A stretch of DNA of 64,000 nt, taken from Panonychus citri. Its lineage: Eukaryota > Arthropoda > Arachnida > Trombidiformes > Tetranychidae. This document shows, piece by piece, positions 18,175 through 32,800 of the stretch (its first letter is position 1; every line of letters starts with the position of its first letter). The notes beneath the pieces were generated by a model. The model saw only the letters and a program-made list of their open reading frames with translations, had not been told where the DNA came from and did no database searches. The position numbers were made by a program, and so were the translations under genes. The stretch is taken from assembly GCF_014898815.1 (NCBI RefSeq), contig NW_026515547.1, positions 62,001 to 126,000 of the forward strand. Direction: 5' to 3'.

Positions 18175-21100
18175 TTAAGCTTTAGCTAAAGCTTCAGCTG
18201 ATCTCATTTTAACGGGATTACTTCTTGATTCTCGTAATAAACGAATCAAATGTCCAATTATTTTACTTTTAATCTCTTCGCGATCATTGTCTCATCAGAA
18301 AAGGCGAAAAAATGACCAAGAATGTAAATCGAAGCTGCTTGGATATTATCCTGATTACTCCTCAAGTATAGCTGTAAAGCTGTAATCCAATCGTTAATCA
18401 GTCCTTTGGATTCACTTACCTATGAGAAAATAGAAAACGTATTAATATTAATAATAATCATGACAATTTACCGTTACAATAATGTTTGTTCAGTTTTTCA
18501 CTTACGATGAACTTGATTAAGCTTGGAGTGAATTCGGTTGGCTCAACAAAGTGTTTTTCTGAAACAACCTTTGCGAAAAATTTACCCAAAGGATCTTGAA
18601 CAGAGGCCGTTGAATCGTAATTAGCTAATGCATATCTCGCAGCCTAAAATGAAGGAAACAAATTTAGTAAATGATTTTAGTAAAGAATATAACAATTTAG
18701 ATTATCAAATTTCAAGTAATTACCTCAGTTACAACGGGAACATTTGAATTATAGTAAACAACTAATGGAATCAAAGATTCAGTTGATACATCTTGAAGGA
18801 GAAGGCCGCCCTTTTCACACAATTTACCATAGCAATGGATTGCTGATGATCGGATGTTTTTACTTTCCTGTAATCAAGTACAAATTTTGCATAAAAATCA
18901 ATAATTAGTAAGACAAACAATTGAATTTATATAAAGATAATTATCAATGTTTGGAAAATGTTTGTTTACCTTATCAAAGAGTGATTTTAATCTAATAGCA
19001 ATTGGTACACATAGATTTTCAAGTTGAGATTTTTCCAGATATACGAGATTGTTGGTCAATCCTTTGATTGATTCAAGAAGTACATCATCATTTTTATCAT
19101 CCTTATCCTCTAAGCCGAGTAACAAAGCTGAAATAACAGGACTTGATAATTTGGCATTCTAAAAGAAAAGAAAACAGTTATGAATATTAAGATAATTTAA
19201 AGACTAATTTCAATGATTAGATGATCCTTACCAATTCTGGAGAAAGGCAACTATGTCGACCTAATCCTCGAATGCAAAGTTTCCTGATAGCATTGGATGA
19301 ATCGGTGAGCATGTTAAGAAGAGTTTGAAGAAGAGGTTCGGCCAGTGTTTGCTGGTCATAATTATCGATTGATAAAATCTCACAGAAAAATGCAATTGGA
19401 ATGAGTCGACGTTGAGGTGAAGTATCTTGTAAGAAGGGAGTCAAATCTTTAACTAGACTTGAAATATCAGCAGGATATTTGATACACATTTCCTTGGCTA
19501 GGAGTGTAACCGCCTCGGGGAATTCAGCTTCTTGTTCCATGAGGAAGAATATTTTCTCATTAAGTACTTTGTCTCGTTCACATTTGTAGAGGACATTTTT
19601 TAGGGTAAGGACGGCGATACTGATTGGGAATACATTTGAACGATCTTTCTCTTTCTTTGATGAGGAATTTTTCCTTGATGATGGTGCTACCGGTGCTGGT
19701 GGAGGTGCTGGAGCCAAAGGATTTGATGATGAGGCGATTGGATCGACTTCACTGGCTGGAATGTATTCTGCTTTAAGGAAATTTGCAACGGTACCAAAAA
19801 CTGAAGTGAAAACCTTGACAAAATGGGAAATAAGGATCGGCGATGAAACGGTAGAGCCATAAATTTCTTGTAAAGCACCGACAGCGGCCAAAGTTTTAGC
19901 CGAAGCAACCATAACATTTTGCTTTCGTGGGTGAGGTAAAACTTGTTGAGATTCATTGAGAACCTCTAACAATTTTTCAATAATAACTGGACACAAAGTT
20001 GGATCAGAGACCAAGATTAGCCATAATTGAATATGATCTTTTGACCAGATAAGGGAACAATCAAGAAGATAATTGAGAAGAGCGTTTAATTGATGAGATC
20101 CAATTGAAGTGATAATACACTCAAGACCTCGTTTGGTGTGTGTATGAGTAACATAAGGCATCCGTTGGACGATATAACTAATAAAATCTGGTAAATTGAG
20201 TTTGATATCATTCCCGTAAAGGTCAACCAATGATAAGAGTGTAGATGAACATCCATACGAGCATACGGATAGTGATTCCGTCATTCCGTCCAAAAGAAAT
20301 TTGAATAAAGGTAATGGTGTTAAATCTCGAAGTTTCAATTGTTGGGCCAAATAACTTGTTAGTGTTTTGATTGATTCAGATGTGAACTCGGGAACATTAT
20401 CTTCACGGTGATTGATAAAACGGCCCAACAGTTCAAGGCATGGTTCTGGGGAGATTGGACGATTGGACACTTTTTCGGCAATTTTAAAGATTGTCCGAAG
20501 ACACATGAAAGCTTTCAGACGAATATTTGGAACTGGATCGAAAATTCGTGCAATAATTAAACCGACAAGAGATCCAAAAGACTCGAAACGATGTGAACCA
20601 GCAACTAGGAAGGTCATCCATGAATCGAGATTCTCGTGATAAAATTCAATCACATGATGAACAGTATCGATAGCATCGTTTCTATTACCATCATTAGACT
20701 GAGAATTCATCCAAGTCTTTAATTGGGTAACAATAAAGATCAATATATCGAGAGATGATCTCTCTCGAATAATGAAATCTTCCAATAAACGTTTAAAGGC
20801 TTTAAGCAGCTCTTCATAACCAACTCGACAATAAACCGCTCTACCGACAACATCGATGACCGTTTGTTTCTCTCGATCTGAAAGGACAGGTTCATGTTTA
20901 ACAAGACTGGAAATGCTCAACAAGGCTAATTGACAATGATGGGTTGGTGTTGATGGTGCACGAAAAATGGTCAACATTTCATCAAGTAAATCATCACGTT
21001 TACGAAAGATGTACATTTGTTTCAAATTTTCGGGAAGTACTGAGTGAGCGATTACATTGACCGCCGTAATGTAAGCCGCTTGAACAAGCCATTCTTTTGA

Positions 21101-24100
21101 TTGTGAATAGAAAGTGCTTATGGTTCGTAGGATCGGTGTTTCCAGTCGCGTCAATAAAAGTTCACTTTCCGCGTATTTAACAACATAAGCATAACTGAGA
21201 ACAATAGTTGATCTTAATCGTTCCAATTCAGGGTCAGTTCCATTTCTCATTGAATCCATGATTGAATGAAGTAAACTTGTCGATCGACGAGGCTCAGCAT
21301 ACTTTTCCAAACTGACCAGGACCATATCCAAATGATTGGCGGCACATTTACCAGCCATATAAGCGATACCTTCCCTTTCGAGAGGTGAACTGTGGTCAAT
21401 GGTGTCAAAGGTAATGTCCAATGCATTGTTGGCCACTTCTTTATTTTTCAACATTCGAATTGCATTTCCCATGTTGATAAGATAAAAGTTTTTCAACAAA
21501 GGTTTCTGATAATAGAGATGAATCTGAGCGATTAACGATGAAATATATGCTCCAAGAAATTCCATGTTTCCAATTTTGGTTAAAAGAGCGGTGGTAAAAT
21601 TGCAACAATTATTTCTCCAAGTTTCTTGTCGTGATTCTTCAAGTTCATTTATCTCAGCAATCAATTGATCAAGAGCTGGCATCATAGAGGAGAAATTCTG
21701 ATGAATATGAGGTCCAATAAGTTTTAAAACATGTAATGAATCTTTGACATGAGGCTCAGGTACATCTCCAATGATTACTGATAGACGGGCAAGTAGAGCC
21801 TCTCGTTTGGGTGAATGTGAGATCCTCTCGAAATATGATTGAAGTAATCGACCTGTTGAATCTTGACGTTTAATCTTCTCACCCATTAGATTCAATGATT
21901 TACACAGGGTGGGTAATGCTTCCGTGTATTCGGGTTGTACAAGATACTCAAAGAGATGAGGCCAGAGAACTCGTTCAATATCATCTACGGTGGTAACAAG
22001 TAAATTCATCACGTTGTCAGACATTGTACGTAAATCTTTATTTGTTACCGTATCAACATCAGTTGATGACCTTCGAATAGCCAAATCCTCTTCACTTTCC
22101 TCTTCTAGAGCACATTGAGTGATAATATATTTAATCAGAGCTTGTCCACCCTCCAAATCAAGATAACCATGGTGAGCGATTGTAACAATTACTTGAGTTA
22201 TTGCTCGACGAACTCGATTATTTTCTTCATCTAAAATACGACGAAGTGATTTAAATATTGCTGATAAACGGGGAACAATAAATTGACTAGAGGCATTAAT
22301 TAAATGCTTTAAAATGGTAAGGGAACCAATTTTCGCCAATTCTGAGCTGGATTCAAGTTTAGCAAGTAACCATGGAATCAGGTATTCACTGTATTTTGAA
22401 TTAAGGGTTGCAAATGACCGGAGAATCTCATTGTGATTACGAATTGAATTGGGCTGTTGATAATCGGGTAAGGCACATGTTTGGGTGAACAGGATATTGA
22501 CAATTGTTTCCATTTGAGGTCGAGTTAAATTGGGTGATCCTCTCTCAATGATACACTCAAGAGCTTGATGTAAACTTTGGGAAGAATAGACAATCTCAAA
22601 ATCATTGGTTGACAATGGAAGTGAAACCGTTGGCCGACGGTACATAGGAAGAAGTGAATTAATGAAACGTGGTACACCCTCGTTAAATGTTTTATCACTT
22701 AATAGTGAGATCATATTTCCAATTGCTTTGATAACAGATTCTTTAACTCGATTGTTACGAGAATTAAGCCATTCATGATAGAAAGCTTCAAAAAGTGCAT
22801 CAATTTCCGCCGTAAAGTAAGACTTGTTAACCGCTGGATCTGGAGCTCGATCAATGTTGGACAAATATTCCTTGATAGATTCAGCAAATTGGCCAACACA
22901 ATCGGAAAAGAAAATTCGAACAACATCTTTACGAATAACTGTTATCATGGAAACCATAGATCCAAGGAGAGCCTTAATATAACCCATCATTCCAAATGGA
23001 TTAGCTGTGGCCATGGAACCAAGACATTTACATATTCCAATTGGAGGTGATGAATGAGGCTCAAATTGGGCAAGAAGCTTATCCATTATATCGGTTGTCT
23101 GATTTTTACTCAAACAAACAATTACTCCACTGGCGTATCTTTCATAATCAGTTAATTCCTCTAAATCTTTGTTGATAACGGTGATACAAAATTTAGTCAA
23201 TGAGTCTCGAGTATTGGGATCAATTTTATTTAGAAACTCAATGCAAACCCTTTCGATACTGCTCATCAATTTGATCTTGCTTATAACTCGTACCTGAAGG
23301 GTAAATTAAAAATAAGAAAACAAAAACAAAATAATAAGATTAATGAGTAATGAAAATCACATCATAGATTTGCTAAATGGAGGGAGTTAATTGTATTATA
23401 CATATACTGGAAAATCAGCAAAAAAAATATTCATTGGAATATAATGAATTCATTTAAACAATTCTCCAGCTGGATTAATATGATGTGGAACAATTAAGTT
23501 AATCATCAACTGACAATAAAACATTACGCAGCCACGCAAGGTAATCATTATAACTATGGAAAAATAATCCTAATAAACATGATGATAATATGGGAAATAT
23601 TTAATAGGCTCATGGTAATAATATTAAACTGGAAAATGATGATGACCTTTATCATCCTAATCATAACATATTGTAACCCAATTACTTATGTTTAATTTAA
23701 AATTTATAATATATTATAAATCATCATGTATCTTGATAAACTATCATCATGAAGATTGATGGAAAATGGAAAATATCCAAATGAAAATCAATTGATTGGG
23801 TTTTGAACTTGAGAAAAAAAGAGTTAATTAGCAAAGGGATTGTGAGTGATTTAATCAGATTGAATTAGATTAGATGAACAAACCTCTCTTCCATCATCTT
23901 TTTGCAGGTAATTAAGGCAAGTTGCAAGAACTAAGGAACAGTGTTTACTTCCATATTGAACAATTATATTGCAAACATGATTACTGACAGTTTCTTGTTC
24001 ATCCATACATCCTTTAACCAGAGCATCGACAATTAGCTCAGAATAATCTGTCAAAGGATAGAGAAAGTGAGAGTGAGAGTGAGATAAAATGGAGAAATCA

Positions 24101-24217
24101 ATTTAAGAATTAAATGTTTCAATCAAGAGGCGAATTTAGAAAAGTTATGTTTCTAAAGAGGGGATAATAAGAAGAGGATTAATTAATTCTTACCTTCTAA
24201 ATTTGTATCTACTTCCA
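18175..24217 (-). CDS. MROH1: Maestro heat-like repeat-containing protein 1 (seven exons)
   Basis: A large HEAT-repeat protein. The vertebrate orthologue is linked to lysosomes. Exons 24193-24217, 23884-24047, 19232-23293, 18970-19158, 18724-18867, 18506-18643 and 18258-18419 join in frame to about 1627 residues, close to the human length of about 1640. Helical HEAT repeats run throughout. Segments near the N-terminus such as SSPPIGICKCLGSMATANP are typical of MROH1. A short Lys/Ser-rich linker with a proline-rich stretch occurs near residue 1240. The 4.06-kb third exon is unusually large for this locus. In the last exon the visible frame ends at 18258. A frame shifted by one base from about 18285 reads on through DREEIK and NPVKMRSAEALAKA to a stop at 18175, which looks like the true conserved C-terminus. 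So a one-base deletion, real or artefactual, replaces the last 30 or so residues. Confidence 0.9.
23294..23883 (-). other. MROH1 intron 2 (590 bp)
   Basis: The only long intron of the gene, bounded by GT at 23883 and AG at 23294-23295 on the minus strand. AT-rich, with nothing recognised inside. Confidence 0.7.
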
Positions 24218-25618
24218 TATTGCATCCAAATTATTGGTTGATTTGAGTTTGAGGTATGTATGTATGTGTTTGTTGTTCCAAAATCAAATTAGAATAGAAA
24301 TTGAAATGTTTATCCTTGAAAGGTCAAAAATCGCATATAATCTGTAATAAAACGAAAAAGTAAAAGGGTGAGAATTTCATCACAATAAGAGATTAATTAG
24401 ATTTTATTATGAGAATAGAAAGAGATAAACAATCAATCAACAGGCAGAAAAGAAATGGAAATAAAATTTAAAAAGGTTAACCCAAATTGTCAGGTTAGGG
24501 AACCGGTGAGAGAAATAAATTGAACTCACAATTTTTTAGAATCAAATTGAGCTAATAAAACAAAAAGAGAAATCAATCAAACTAAACATATAGAAAATAA
24601 ATTGAAAGGGTAGAGAGAGATTAATAAAAAAAAAGCGAACCAAGTAATAAGCTTAAATTGTCGTAGAAACAATTAAATTAAGAAAGAAGAGTCAAAAATA
24701 GGTAATCAAAAACGAATCAAGGTGAGTAAGAAAAAGTGACAGCTAAGATTTAGCTGAACTTGGGATTAGATTAAGAGAAAATGATTAACAAAACCATCAT
24801 AAATAAACATAACAGGATAGAGAAAGAAAGAAAAACAATCAATTAATTAACTAATCAATTTAATCAATTGAACAATTAGTGATTTCGTCTACTAATTGAC
24901 TAGAAAAAAAAGCCTCAAGCAAAATGGAAAAAAATTTAAGGCTTAAGAAATAGAAAAGGGTTAACATTGATCCAAAGAAATTGTAACAATCATCCGATTG
25001 ATTCAAATTAATTAACAATTAACTTTACCTTTTAATTGTTTCCAGAGAATACAAATAATCACATAATCACAATTCTAATAAACAAACACACCTTTTATAT
25101 TGAGTGAACAACTAGACTCATTGGTGAGAACAAAAAAAAAGAGTAAGAAATGGAGAGAGAGAAAAAAAATTCTCAATCAGCTGATCTGTTACCCGCTCTT
25201 TTCGGATTCCATTTTTGTTCAATTACAATTTTAAATTAATTGTTATTCCATTAATTATAATGATGAATATTTAATTTAAATGATTAGATGATTAATTTAA
25301 TTTTCTTTTCGACTCTAGTGTTTTTCACAGTTTAACAGTTCAAATGGTTTACCAAAGTAAACAAAACTCGATGGCTGATTATCAATAGTATCCTGATTAA
25401 CCGTTAATTGTGATTGATTGATTATTTGAGATTTAGGAAAATAAATGTTGATGGAAAATATTTACAAACAATTTATTAATATTTGATTGGTTTGCTTGGA
25501 TTTACATGGAAATAGGTCACATAGAGACTCGGAACGGGACCAAACTTTGTTGATTGGTGTTGCGATTTTAATTGTGTTTACATTTTAGTTTTTTTTGCTA
25601 CTCTTAATTGTTTACCGA
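24218..25618. other. Spacer upstream of MROH1
   Basis: Probable MROH1 promoter and 5' UTR plus the 3' region of the membrane protein at 25619. AT-rich with A- and GA-runs. No gene is seen. Confidence 0.5.
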
Positions 25619-26503
25619 TTAATTCAAATTACCAATTCGACCAATCATTTTTTTACTATAGCTTTTGGATTTTCTAGATTTTTGTTTTGGTCTTTGTTTC
25701 TGTTCCATTGAAATTCGTGGTGGTGATGTTGATTTGGAAGATTTTGATTTAAATGATGCCGATGACGATGATGATGATCGTTTCTTGGTCGATAAATTGG
25801 CCTTGGTCTGAGATGTGACCTTTATTTTCGAGACTTGATTACTTTTCTTCTCAACTATTGGTATCACTTTCATAGTAACTTGTGGGATAATTTTATTCGG
25901 TGAAACAATTGGTAATAACGTTACGATTTCTTTGCATTTTGGACTTTCCGTCCTTCGAGTGATAGTTTCATCGACTTTAATCGAGTTAAATTTTTCCGGA
26001 CATTTAGATGTAACATCAAGTCGATCTGCTTTCCAATTTACAAGTTTTTGAATAAAAGCCGATGATTTTATACGAAATTGATTCAATGTCGATGATGGTC
26101 CTTGTGATATGTTACTCGAAAGTCCAACAACTTTTGATGTTTGTAATATTGGGCTTGTAGTGGACAGCGATTTGGTTGAAAGTGATCGGGGATACGTTTG
26201 ATTTTCAGAAAGTTCACTTTGCACCTTAGGTCTTGGACCGAGCATCGGCCATCTACGGCCGACATTGCCATCAGCTTGTTGATTTGACGAAACTGGACCA
26301 ACATTATTTGAACCAAAACGAAATTTACAAAGTATCAATAAAAGGATAATGAGGAATATTAAAGTTATTGTTGCGATGATTAAACTCTTTTCAGGATTAT
26401 CAAATAATGGATTGTCAACAACTCTTGTCCCATCAGAAGTGGTCACTTCGGGAGATTCTGAGCTCGCCTGATAATAGTAATTATTGTTGTCGTTGTTGGA
26501 CAT
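25619..26503 (-). CDS. Single-pass membrane protein with basic cytoplasmic tail, unknown
   Basis: A 294-residue single-exon frame. The N-terminal 38 residues are Asn/Tyr/Ser-rich without a signal peptide. One strong membrane helix follows at about residues 39-61 (IIATITLIFLIILLLILC), then a tail of about 230 residues rich in Ser, Lys and Arg. The tail includes a Ser run near residue 245 and ends in a Lys/Ser-rich stretch. Without a signal peptide it would be a signal-anchor protein. It lies 327 bp downstream of, and on the same strand as, the PAN/ZP gene. It could be an independent gene or an alternative last exon of that gene. No family is recognised. Confidence 0.5.
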   Translation of the reverse strand: MSNNDNNNYYYQASSESPEVTTSDGTRVVDNPLFDNPEKSLIIATITLIFLIILLLILCKFRFGSNNVGPVSSNQQADGNVGRRWPMLGPRPKVQSELSENQTYPRSLSTKSLSTTSPILQTSKVVGLSSNISQGPSSTLNQFRIKSSAFIQKLVNWKADRLDVTSKCPEKFNSIKVDETITRRTESPKCKEIVTLLPIVSPNKIIPQVTMKVIPIVEKKSNQVSKIKVTSQTKANLSTKKRSSSSSSASFKSKSSKSTSPPRISMEQKQRPKQKSRKSKSYSKKMIGRIGNLN

Positions 26504-26829
26504 TTAAATGCGAGGCGAAAATATTAGATTGGAAAATGTTATTTACAATTAAAAGTAAAAGGGGGAAAAATGCTTCTCCATTAAGGATTTACACTGAAGA
26601 AAACATTTGATTACATTGATTAATTGAGGTTTAGTTACAAGATGATTTAATTAAGTCAATTGTTGTTGATTGTTATGGTTAATTGTTCCTCAAATAGGAA
26701 ACAATCGTTATATTGGTCAAATGATCAAACTGGCACAAAAAGATGGACATGAAGAAGTATAAAAAAAAGTGATTCAAATGATGAATAAATAACAATATTT
26801 TTCAATTAGAATCTAATTAAAAGCAGATT
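26504..26829. other. Spacer between the membrane protein and PAN/ZP gene
   Basis: AT-rich, with no recognised features beyond the expected 3' end of the PAN/ZP transcript. Confidence 0.5.
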
Positions 26830-29800
26830 CTAACGGTACTTATTATTATCCATTGATTGTAATATATACAATTGACTAGCAAATGAAGGTGATGGTGATG
26901 AGGATGAGGATGAAGCTGATCCTTTCGTGGTAAATGGTTGAATGGTCAAACATTTATCGGAAAAATTACCATGATGATGATGTAAATTGTGGTTATAATT
27001 GGATTTAGCTGTTAATAGATTAGTCGATGTTAATGATCGTGATAGAGTTAATTTTTCAAGTTGATCATTTCTCGACCAAGATGAACGGCAAATTGACCAA
27101 GCAATTAGGACAACAATTTGTGTGATCAATAAAATGCTGAAGATTAATACAAGTCCAGTATATGTTAGGCAGTTAAATGATGAGTACGATGATTGAGAAG
27201 ATAAATTCAATTCATTTGGAATACTTTTTGAGTCTGAAAAGTTAAAAGGTAAACGTCAACAAATTAATCGATAATTAATTCTAATGGAATATAATTTATT
27301 AACTTGATTGTTTGGCTTACCTTTAATTATATCATATCGTCCATCTCGTTTGGTTGGTGTTTGTTTGGGTTGATTTTTACCTTCGATGAAATCGAAACCA
27401 TCTTGAATACGAATCGATTGTAGGACAATTAGATCTTGTTCTGTTGGTGGTGGTGTCGATTGGTGGACATTTCGTCTTCTTCGTCTTCGTTTACCATAGG
27501 AAAATGATTCTTGGGTTGAACCATCAAAACCATCCGAGAAACAATGGATCGGCTGACATTTGGCCAAACACGGTGATACTACCGCTCGAAAGTTGACAAT
27601 ATCTGAGGTCGGAAATTTAAACGCTTCAAAGGTTGTCTCAAGGGTTTTGGCCGCTCCTTTGATTCGTGATATTGGTCCCATCACGGCGATATCAATAGGA
27701 CAACCATCGGCACCGATAAGTTCAATTTCACTTCCATCTACTCCATCGGAGGCCACTAATGAACGGATGAAAATTTCATACGGTGAAGGTTCATCGATAA
27801 TTGAAAATCGTAAAGTTAATTGATCACCAATCTTTGCCGCTCGAATTGGAGATCCAAGTCTATCGGTAACGGTAATTGTCACATTCGGGGAATCAACGAT
27901 CGACGAGTGGACAAATCTTTCATCTTTAGCTGCACCAATTATCTCACTGAACAATTAACAAATTGTAAGAAAATAACAACAATGATTAATTTAATTTTAC
28001 TTTTGATTTAGATTTTGAATATGACATAACAAAAAGAAACCAAAGTAAATCATATTAGCAATTAACTTTGAAAACCTTGTTAACTGTTAACAATTAAAAA
28101 TTACAATTGTGTGCAAACAATATAAAAGATTACACAAGATTTAATTACTCCATGTTAATTGTTACCATTTAGTTGATTACAAAACAAAATTAAAGGAGTA
28201 ATTTAAATTTCTCAAGGAAATAAATCTTTCTCAATGTTATGTATTATTATCATTTTAAATTGTTGTAAAACAAAAGTTGATTGTTAACCATTGATAATAT
28301 ACATAAATATAATCATTGTTTACATGATTAGTTAATTGTAATTACCCAGAGAAAGCAAATTAATTTCAATGTTAATCACAACTTGTTTATTTTTTCATTC
28401 ATTATTTAACCAACTCGATTATTAATAACATCAACTAATGAGTTTATTTAACTTTATCCAATGTAAATAATTAAGGTTCATTGACCAAATCATGATGACG
28501 ATTGGTCAACAATTAGATTCAGGGTAATAACAATTTAAAGTAAATCAAATTTAATTGTTGTTTGCTGAAATGGTTAACCCTTGATTGACAAAGTTACAGA
28601 AATGTAATAAAAAAAAACAAGACTTCAACTTTAACAATTGAATGTTGAACAATCAACAAACTAATGGGACAATTTAAAAGATCAAATTTTAATCCAGTTT
28701 AAATGATGAATTAAATATTAATGATAATGATTTAAAAAATCTTTAGACTGATTAAAAAGTGATTAACTGAGTTATGAGAAAAATTAAATTGTTATTAAAT
28801 ACTGGCCGTTGATTTTTCCTTAGCACTTAATACAAAGTGTAAGAATCAATTAATCAATGTAACTAATTAACTTGTTGATGTTTTAATTATTATGATTTAT
28901 TTTGCTTTTACTATTTAAATAAACAGGAAGGAAAGTATATTTAATATGATGGAAAGAAATTAAATTTAATCATAAAGTGGAAAAACTTTAACTTGACCAA
29001 AGGAAGTTGATGGTCAAGGTTAATTATCATCGATGATTAAAGATTTGATGATTGATTGACCATGAAATGGAAAGTTTAAATTGTAAACTATTAGATTTAC
29101 AATCGTTATTATTAATAGTAATCAGGAAAATCAATATTATCATTACTGATCTAAGGTTGATCAATGGATATCAGTTAATCCTTGATTACTGAATCAATTG
29201 ATTTGATTTATTAAAAGTTGTGGTGAGAATGAAAAATAAATCTAATTGTGTTGAAAGTTATCATGATTACTTTTCCGCCGTTTAATTTAATAATTGCTGA
29301 TCATATACTTTCAATATTGGACATGGGGCTTGATTGTTAATCTTAATTATTTTACAGTAAAAGTTTGCATTTTGTAATCAACTTAATTGGTGACAATTTG
29401 TACGGAAAGAAAGTGTCAACTATTGTTGATCAACTTACCCATCTGATTCAAAGACAACGGTATTGACCACAGTTTTATTGGTCAAATCATATGAACACTG
29501 GACAGATAGGCCAAGATCTTTGGTGGTGACAATTAAATCATGATGTTGAAGGACAATTTCTGATGTATATTTAGCACCATCATCACGTTTAACAGCACAA
29601 TCAACATCATTATAGCCCAACGATAATTCAAATGATAGACTATTGTTAATGTCCATTACACAGGAATTGGGCTTCGATTTACCGTAAATTTTACCATTGA
29701 AAATCCTGTTGGTTCGAACTCTGGTCAGCATATCTCGAGATCGGCAAACAATATCGACTAATATAAATAATGTAATAAAGAGGGAATATCAATGATTAGT

Positions 29801-32800
29801 CTTAATTGTTATTCTTTTTGTCAGGTTAATCAATTGTCGCTGATTTATTACCATCGTAACAAGAAGTAAGCTCATAGGAAACTGCTGGAGGAATCTCAAA
29901 ATAAGCATCGTTTATGTGATTAGTTGATGATGAATCAAGATGAGAGATTCGACAAACTTTACTAATTGTTGGATCTCCAAGATCAAATGAGAAACAACGA
30001 AATTCTGATTGTAAACATTTAGCTCGACATCCATCAGTTGATTTAATCTCCGGATAAACTGAATCAACAGTTTTCAATAATCGTCCTCGTATCGTTTTAA
30101 ATTCACACAATTTTTTAGGCTCTAAAATAAGTGATTAGAAATTGATTAGCTGATTGATTTATTGATCGTCATTTGATTGATCGTTTTTTTTTACCTTGAA
30201 TACAATTATTTTCAATATATTCTTGACCAGGAGCTGATCTGAAGTGACGATCGGTACTAAATGGTGTAACAATTGAATGTCGATCCATTTCTGATAAACT
30301 ACATTCACCGGTAGCTCGATTGTAATTAGCTGATCGACATTGAAAACTGGTCTCAGTGTAACATTTAACCATACAATCTGATTTGGTCGGAGATGAGGCC
30401 AATTTAGAGGTATAACCGGTCAATATATGACTTGGAACAGTTTCAAAGACCCACGATTTTTGGCAGACCGGTTCAATTGTAACACCAAGACAAATTTTCT
30501 GTGCATAAATTGTAAACACGGGAAAATGTGATTTATTCAATGAGGCTGGACGATTAGAGGCACTGGTACTAAAAAGGACACAAAGTCCCGTCTCAAAGTT
30601 AAGCGATTGACAAGTTGAATTGGATCGGCATCTATTGAGACAATCAGTTAATCGTAAAGTTCCCGGTATAGTTGCAATTGATTCCGATGAAGATGAATAA
30701 ACAAAGCCCGTAATTAGCTCAAAACTTAAATCATTCTGATCACAAGGTCCACCTGAAATTAATCCATCGAGAACAATTAGTTAATCATTGAGAGAGAGAG
30801 AGAGAGAGAGAAAAAACTTCTAATTAATATAAAAAATCTCATCTCGAGGTTTAAACGGTGAAACCAATTTTACTTTTCTGTAGCAATTTATAAATTGCTA
30901 CCTGTTAATTGTGAAAGTTGGAAAGTAACAGAAAAAAATTCAAACGGTTGATTACAGTTCAATGTAATTGTTTACCATTGTAATGTATTGAAACGACAAT
31001 TAAGTGATGATGATTAACACTAATGACATTTAAAGTGTTCAGTAGTTGAAGTAAATACTAAAGGTTGAATTGACTTTCACCTTTAGGAAAATGATATATA
31101 TATAAATTGTGAACAGAAACAGTAACAATTTACTGATTGTTACGGGATAAAAAAAAGAGAGCCATAGATTAGATTGTCTATTAAAGTTTAAATGGTTATC
31201 AACCATTTAGAAATAGTAATCAAAGGAAAATTATTACAATCAACATGATTTCAAACTAAATCCTAGTTGAAATTTTAAATTGTTGAGAAGCAGAAAAAAA
31301 GTTTAGTTGAATGACCCAAACAATTTAAATTGTTTAATCAGCTAAATCAAGTTGAAGTTTTTTAAACACTTTCTCTGGATGATTAAGAATTAAGAAGAAA
31401 AAAAAATCTAATATACTTTCTGTTTATCGTAACTGTTAAATTGCTGCCAAATTGTTGAAAGGATTAAATTGTAACAATCAACTTTATTCATTAATTTAGT
31501 TCAACAATCAACTTTCATTATTCATGGTTAATGATATCAAGTCATCATCATGATATTGAACAGATTCACTTGTCAACATGATGACCAGAGACAAGAATTT
31601 TTTTCATTACTCTGACTGGACATTGACCAACAGGATGATGATGATGATAAGTAATGACCGGAAATATGAATCTCTTTCCGGTTATCTATTATATTTAATT
31701 GTCTTGTGAGTTAATTTGTATGGTTTAAGTTTAAAACTCTCTCTCTCTATGTGTTAATTGTGCTAATTGTTTTTCACTCCTCCTCCTTTGGCACCTTTGA
31801 TTGTGCTCGGAAATTAATTGACAATTAAAATTGTGACTTAATTAACTTTTCATTAAAAAAGTTACTTGGTGTTAACTTGAATCCTTCTTGGTTTAATCAT
31901 CAATTATCACAATCAGTTAATCATTTACAATTTAGTATGTTTATCAAAATTAACATTATATTACAATTTAAATTATGATAGCAACGATTAATTGTAAAAG
32001 TTTAATTAGTTGATTTGATTCACTCTTTCTAGTCTTAATTGTTATAGTAGTTGAGAGGAGTTTCTAAATTTTAATATTAATTGTTTATCATTTTGTTTTT
32101 TTTCCCAATCGGAAGATGATTAACAACCAGATTAATTATTTCATGCAGTTAATCATCAATATTAATGATGATTTAATCTTAATTATCGTTTATATTGATT
32201 GAAGATTCACCCACAATTAAGGTACCATAATTAATGATTAAAACAAATCATCAGCTTATTGTGTCAGAATATTTTTTGACAAAAACTCACAGAAATGAGG
32301 AAGTGATTTAACTTGATCACTATTAGTTAATCCGGTGAAAGGTCAACAATCAAAAGTAAATATAGTTACAGTTGATAATGATTACAATTAATAACTTTGC
32401 AGAGATGAAAATTAAATCAACAGGAAACTTTAAGAACTGGATTTAAGTAATAATAATGAATATTGATTGTGACAATTTGATGATTAGTTTAGATTATGGG
32501 AACACACAATTTACCTAAAAATCAAGTTTACAATTGAAAATTAGTTGATTAAAATTAACGAAATAAACAAACAACTAAATCATGTTGATTAACTTTTACG
32601 GGAACAACAATGATTACCATTAAATTGCAATCAAACTGTGGAGTTAATCATCATAAATTGTAAATTATCATCGTTATAATTAACAAATTGTAATGTTAAT
32701 TGGGTTTAATTCATTTTTCATCTTAATAGTTTGGCAGTTGAACAGAAATTGTTTTTTTTTCGTAACTGAATTAAAACTAAATCAAAAGTCATTGAAAGTT

